Assembly: GCA_027001525.1 (NCBI GenBank)
Contig: JALTMR010000529.1
Span: 1 to 9,618, forward strand
Direction: 5' to 3'
Length of the DNA: 9,618 nt
From: Gammaproteobacteria bacterium
Lineage (GTDB): Bacteria; Pseudomonadota; Gammaproteobacteria; Tenderiales; Tenderiaceae
A program made the position numbers and the translations under genes. Shown here piece by piece: positions 6,440 to 9,618 of the stretch. The notes below the pieces were generated by a model. The model did no database searches. It had not been told where the DNA came from and worked only from the letters and a program-made list of their open reading frames with translations. Positions within the stretch are counted from its first letter, which is position 1, and each line of letters opens with the position of its first letter.

Positions 6440-8866
6440 ATGAGAATTCTTTTTGGGTTATATACAAAGCGCTCGTCCCGGATGGTTATCATCGGCCTGT
6501 TCGCCATTCTGTTGTTTTCTATTGTTCTATACAGTCTCCAGCAGCCACCTCACTCTATGGAAACCACTGTTGATCCGGTTGCCTCATCAGCCCTGGTGCC
6601 TGCCCCCGTGCAGTATGTCAAACAGGTCAAGCCCATTCTGGAGCGGCGCTGTGTGGTGTGTCACGGCTGTTACGATTCACCCTGTCAGCTAAAACTCTCT
6701 TCCATCGAAGGCTTGAGGCGCGGCGCCAGTGAGGAGCGCATCTACGATCCCAACCGCATTACCAACATGACGCCGACGCGCCTGTTTGTGGATGCCAAAA
6801 CAACGCAGCAGTGGCGCACGCGGGGGTTCACAGCCGTGATCAATGAGGGGGAGCAGGGGCCAGAGAAGAACCTGGATAATTCGGTGTTGTATCACCTGCT
6901 GCGTCTGAAACAGCAGCACCCCCAGCCGAACCAGGGTCAACTGCCTGAGAGTTTTACCCTGGGGTTGAATAGGGAGGAGAGCTGTCCGACGCTGGAGACG
7001 ATCGACGAATTTTCCCAAAAAAATCCACTCTGGGGCATGCCTTATGCGATGCCGAATCTGTCGAAGCAGGAGCACCAGACGCTGGTTTCCTGGCTCGCAC
7101 AAGGCGCTCATGCGCCACCGCAGCCGGGCCCTTCCAGCACCGTCTCTCCACAGATAGAACGGTGGGAGATATTTCTGAATCAGCCGTCCAATAAACAGCG
7201 CCTTGTCAGTCGCTATCTTTATGAGCACCTGTTTCACGCTCATATTCATTTTTCGGCCTCACCCGAACGAGAGTTTTACCGTTTGGTGCGTTCGACGACT
7301 CCCCCAGGGCAGCTGATCGATGAGATCCCGACCCTGAGGCCGTATGACGACCCGGGAAGCGCTCCCTTTTACTACCGGCTGCTGAAGTATCAGCCTGCCA
7401 TCGTAGCCAAAAATCATATCGTCTACCCATTTTCTGATGAGCGTATGGCACGCTACCGGGAACTGTTTCTACTGCCGGACTATGAGGTAGATCAACTGCC
7501 ATCTTACGACCCGCAGATCACCACCAACCCTTTTAAGGTATTTGGCGCCTTGCCGGCAGAGTCCCGTTACCGATTTTTATTGGATGATGCGTACTTTTTC
7601 ATTGAGGGCTTTATTAAGGGGCCGGTCTGTCGCGGGCAGATTGCTCTGGATGTCATCGAAGATCGTTTCTGGGTTATGTTCTTCGATCCGAATCAGCCGG
7701 TGATTACCAATAACGCACAGTTCATTGGTGAGATGGCCGATGATCTGCAAGTGCCGGCAGAAGATGGTGGCGGTAATTTCGAGTTATTTCGTATCTGGAC
7801 CGATTACTGGAAAGGGCAGCGACGCTACATGGAGAGTAAACAGGCCTGGTTCAAAACCATTGGCACACATGAGCTGAGCCAGGCCATGGACTACATCTGG
7901 GATGGTGGCGGCACCAACCCCAATGCCGCCCTGACAGTATTCCGGCATTTCGACAGTGGCTCGGTTGCCTACGGCCTGGTGGGAGACAACCCTGAAACCA
8001 CCTGGATAATCGACTACCCGTTGTTTGAGCGCATTCACTACCTGTTGGTGGCTGGATTCAATGTCTACGGCAACCTGAGTCATCGCATGAGCACCAGAAT
8101 CTATATGGACTTTTTGCGCATGGAGGGGGAGGACTCTTTCCTCGCTTTTCTGCCCGCCAGCAAACGCAAAACGATACGTGACACTTGGTACATGGGACAG
8201 CGCGCCACGGTCGAAGAACTATTCTCAGCCCCCCAGGCGTGGCTGAGCACCGAGTCGGTGGTCGGCTACCAGACAGACGATCCACAGCGGGAGCTATATC
8301 AACACTTCAAAAGCAGGCTCACTGGCGCAACGCAACGTGCCGACACGTTAAACCGCTGTGGCCCCCTCAATAATTGCACCTCCTCGGAACAGACGCAAAA
8401 GAGGGCCGCCCGCGCCATGCAGAGCATTGCGCAACTAACAGGCGAAAAACTCCATGCTTTTCCCGATGTCGCCTTTGTACGCATCCGGACAGGCAAGACT
8501 GAAGAGGACTTGGCTTACACACTCATTCGCAACAAAGCCTATAAAAACGTAACCTCTTTTCTTGCCGATGAACGTGAGCGGGATCGCGCAGATATTGATA
8601 AAGACTCAATGACCGTGGTGAACTGGCTGGAAGGTTCCTATCCCAACTTCTTCTTCTCCGTTGCCTTGTCAGAGATAGAGACCTTCACCAAACGTTGCGC
8701 CGCTATTCGCAACAGCGAAGAGTACAAGCAGTTCGTTGACCAGTACGGTGTTCGGCGCACCCATCCGGAGTTTTGGGCACTGGCTGACTGGTTTCAGGAT
8801 AAGTACGCCAGAGACAATCCCATCTCATCCGGGCTGTTTGATCTGAATCGTTATCACAATCGTTGA
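6440..8866 (+). CDS. cti: Unsaturated fatty acid cis/trans isomerase (cytochrome c type)
   Basis: Cti converts cis-unsaturated acyl chains of membrane phospholipids to the trans form, rapidly stiffening the membrane under solvent, heat or osmotic stress. It is a periplasmic heme protein. The 808-residue product has an N-terminal hydrophobic segment (about residues 15-33) serving as signal or anchor. It also has the c-type heme motif CVVCH (71-75) embedded in the family block CVVCHGCYDSPCQLKL, where the extra cysteines Cys77 and Cys82 also occur in known Cti proteins as I remember them. Other family-like regions are NQPSNKQRLVSRYLYEHLFH (247-266) and PVCRGQIALDVIEDRFWVMF downstream. Length is near the usual 750-800 residues. 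The start lies 19 bp after the nuclease-like gene with AGGG just upstream, so both may share one transcript. Enzyme identity is firm; the neighbour relationship is not explained. Confidence 0.93.
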   Translation: MRILFGLYTKRSSRMVIIGLFAILLFSIVLYSLQQPPHSMETTVDPVASSALVPAPVQYVKQVKPILERRCVVCHGCYDSPCQLKLSSIEGLRRGASEERIYDPNRITNMTPTRLFVDAKTTQQWRTRGFTAVINEGEQGPEKNLDNSVLYHLLRLKQQHPQPNQGQLPESFTLGLNREESCPTLETIDEFSQKNPLWGMPYAMPNLSKQEHQTLVSWLAQGAHAPPQPGPSSTVSPQIERWEIFLNQPSNKQRLVSRYLYEHLFHAHIHFSASPEREFYRLVRSTTPPGQLIDEIPTLRPYDDPGSAPFYYRLLKYQPAIVAKNHIVYPFSDERMARYRELFLLPDYEVDQLPSYDPQITTNPFKVFGALPAESRYRFLLDDAYFFIEGFIKGPVCRGQIALDVIEDRFWVMFFDPNQPVITNNAQFIGEMADDLQVPAEDGGGNFELFRIWTDYWKGQRRYMESKQAWFKTIGTHELSQAMDYIWDGGGTNPNAALTVFRHFDSGSVAYGLVGDNPETTWIIDYPLFERIHYLLVAGFNVYGNLSHRMSTRIYMDFLRMEGEDSFLAFLPASKRKTIRDTWYMGQRATVEELFSAPQAWLSTESVVGYQTDDPQRELYQHFKSRLTGATQRADTLNRCGPLNNCTSSEQTQKRAARAMQSIAQLTGEKLHAFPDVAFVRIRTGKTEEDLAYTLIRNKAYKNVTSFLADERERDRADIDKDSMTVVNWLEGSYPNFFFSVALSEIETFTKRCAAIRNSEEYKQFVDQYGVRRTHPEFWALADWFQDKYARDNPISSGLFDLNRYHNR

Positions 8867-8930
8867 GGTTGAGCGTTGCATGGGGGGCTTCACTCCATTC
8901 AGTAATTCCGATAACTATTGTTACTGGTGT

Positions 8931-8958
8931 TAGTATATCAGCCTGAAATAGGCTACTA
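8931..8958 (+). repeat. Interrupted palindrome upstream of the recombinase gene
   Basis: In the 101-bp gap between cti and the recombinase gene, TAGTA (8931-8935) and GCC (8941-8943) mirror GGC (8951-8953) and TACTA (8954-8958), with a five-base insertion on the left side. A simple reading is the 5-bp hairpin AGCCT/AGGCT (8940-8954). TACTAT at 8954-8959 also resembles a -10 box, but no convincing -35 box is placed with it. It could be an operator or a leader hairpin. The rest of the gap is AT-rich with no clear terminator for cti. Confidence 0.35.
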
Positions 8959-8967
8959 TCGTGCCCT

Positions 8968-9618
8968 ATGAAAAACGCCAGCCATACCGCTCCGCAAGCT
9001 ATTCTCGATAACCTCGAATTCATTGGTGATCATCATCAGGGGGCCGGTGATCGGTCGGTGGCTCATCTCTTTGAAGGAGAGCCAGTCGAAGGTGCAGCTC
9101 GTGACTATGCGTCAGCGCGACAGTTTTTGATGAGCTACGATGGCAGCACGGCCACATTCAACGCCTACAGACGCGAACTCGAGCGCTTGTTGCAGTGGAG
9201 CTGGCGCATACACAAGACCTCAATTCATCAACTGCGCCGTGAGGATATTGTCGATTTCATCAGTTTTACCATCAATCCGCCCATTGCGTGGATAGGCACG
9301 AAAAATGTGGCGCGTTTTATTACGCGTGAGGGTCGCCGCGTTCCCAACCCCGCCTGGCGACCCTTTGTGGTAACGCTGCCCAAAGCGGCATTTCGTGCCG
9401 GTGCGGTACCGGATAAACGTAAATACAGCCCCTCCCAGGCCAGTGTTCGTGCCACATTCAAGATTTTGTCCTCTTTTTACGATTACCTGGCCCAGGAATC
9501 GTTCGTCACGGCTAACCCGGTGGCACTGATCCGGCAAAAAAGTAAATTTCTTCGCAGCGAACATAATTCGGCTTACGTGCGACGCATTAGTGATCTCCAG
9601 TGGGACTATGTGCTGGAG
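8968..9618 (+). CDS. Tyrosine recombinase/integrase-like protein, N-terminal part
   Basis: An open frame runs from the ATG at 8968 to the window edge (217 codons, no stop). Residues about 50-100 (ARQFLMSYDGSTATFNAYRR, then ELERLLQWSW and REDIVDFISF) form a SAM-like core-binding domain typical of phage-integrase-family recombinases. A second helical part around 155-200 (SVRATFKILSSFYDYLAQES, then NPVALIRQKSKF) is also characteristic of the family. The catalytic domain with Arg-His-Arg-Tyr lies beyond the window, so activity cannot be judged. I recall similar proteins (with WIGTKNVARF-like and VPNPAWRPF-like stretches) scattered in marine gammaproteobacteria. The Shine-Dalgarno sequence is weak, and a later start cannot be excluded. 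It may belong to a mobile region extending to the right. Confidence 0.8.
   Translation, partial: MKNASHTAPQAILDNLEFIGDHHQGAGDRSVAHLFEGEPVEGAARDYASARQFLMSYDGSTATFNAYRRELERLLQWSWRIHKTSIHQLRREDIVDFISFTINPPIAWIGTKNVARFITREGRRVPNPAWRPFVVTLPKAAFRAGAVPDKRKYSPSQASVRATFKILSSFYDYLAQESFVTANPVALIRQKSKFLRSEHNSAYVRRISDLQWDYVLE

Noticed and set aside
6689..7249. A 186-codon open frame on the minus strand
   Set aside because: It is antisense to cti, whose protein is clearly recognisable; the translation has no family features.
8703..9023. A minus-strand open frame spanning the cti end and the gap before the recombinase
   Set aside because: It overlaps two well-supported plus-strand genes and shows no domain or ribosome binding site of note.
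5248..9052. A 13-bp direct repeat GGGGCCGGTGATC at 5248-5260 and 9040-9052
   Set aside because: Both copies lie inside coding sequence of unrelated genes (DUF192 and recombinase), in different orientations relative to the genes, and the flanks are unrelated. It is probably chance, and the interval does not look like an att-bounded island.

Overview
The window looks like a chromosomal segment of a gammaproteobacterium of moderate GC content. The proteins read as close relatives of enterobacterial or marine gammaproteobacterial families: a class 2 (quinone-linked) PyrD, a YadG/YadH-type ABC exporter, CysC, and a cytochrome c-type cis/trans fatty acid isomerase. The order or genus cannot be fixed from this sequence alone. 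All assignments rest on motifs and remembered family sequences; no database search was run.

Layout. The left edge (1-193) is the C-terminal end of an SLC13-type membrane permease. It is followed by cysC (310-912, APS kinase), a pairing that suggests sulfate uptake and activation. The 131-base gap after cysC holds two inverted repeats; the second is terminator-like and is followed by a pyrimidine-rich tract. Next comes a tightly packed run of pyrD (1044-2081), an ABC ATPase (2081-3001) and an ABC-2 permease (2998-3759), joined by a TAATG overlap and an ATGA overlap. A PilZ-domain protein (3905-4336) and a short-chain dehydrogenase (4365-5048) follow on the same strand.

At 5046-5207 lies a compact element of about 162 bp, bounded by 15-bp perfect inverted repeats that extend inward imperfectly to about 49 bp. 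It begins and ends in TA, has no coding capacity and could fold almost end to end. It looks like a MITE of the IS630/Tc1 (TA-target) type and sits exactly in the stop codon of the dehydrogenase gene. It separates that gene from a convergent DUF192 secreted protein (5242-5667, minus strand).

Divergent from DUF192, behind a good sigma70-like promoter, is a gene for a putative PD-(D/E)XK-fold nuclease-like protein (5755-6420). It is followed after 19 bp by cti (6440-8866), a periplasmic heme-containing unsaturated fatty acid cis/trans isomerase for membrane stress adaptation. The right edge (8968-end) is the N-terminal half of a tyrosine recombinase/integrase-like protein, cut by the window.

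The first 5 kb looks like ordinary housekeeping DNA. The part from 5046 onward has a more accessory flavour (MITE, nuclease-like gene, recombinase). The most notable items are the MITE-like element inserted without loss in a stop codon and the unexplained nuclease-like gene coupled to cti. I did not find a clear complete new defence or mobile system.
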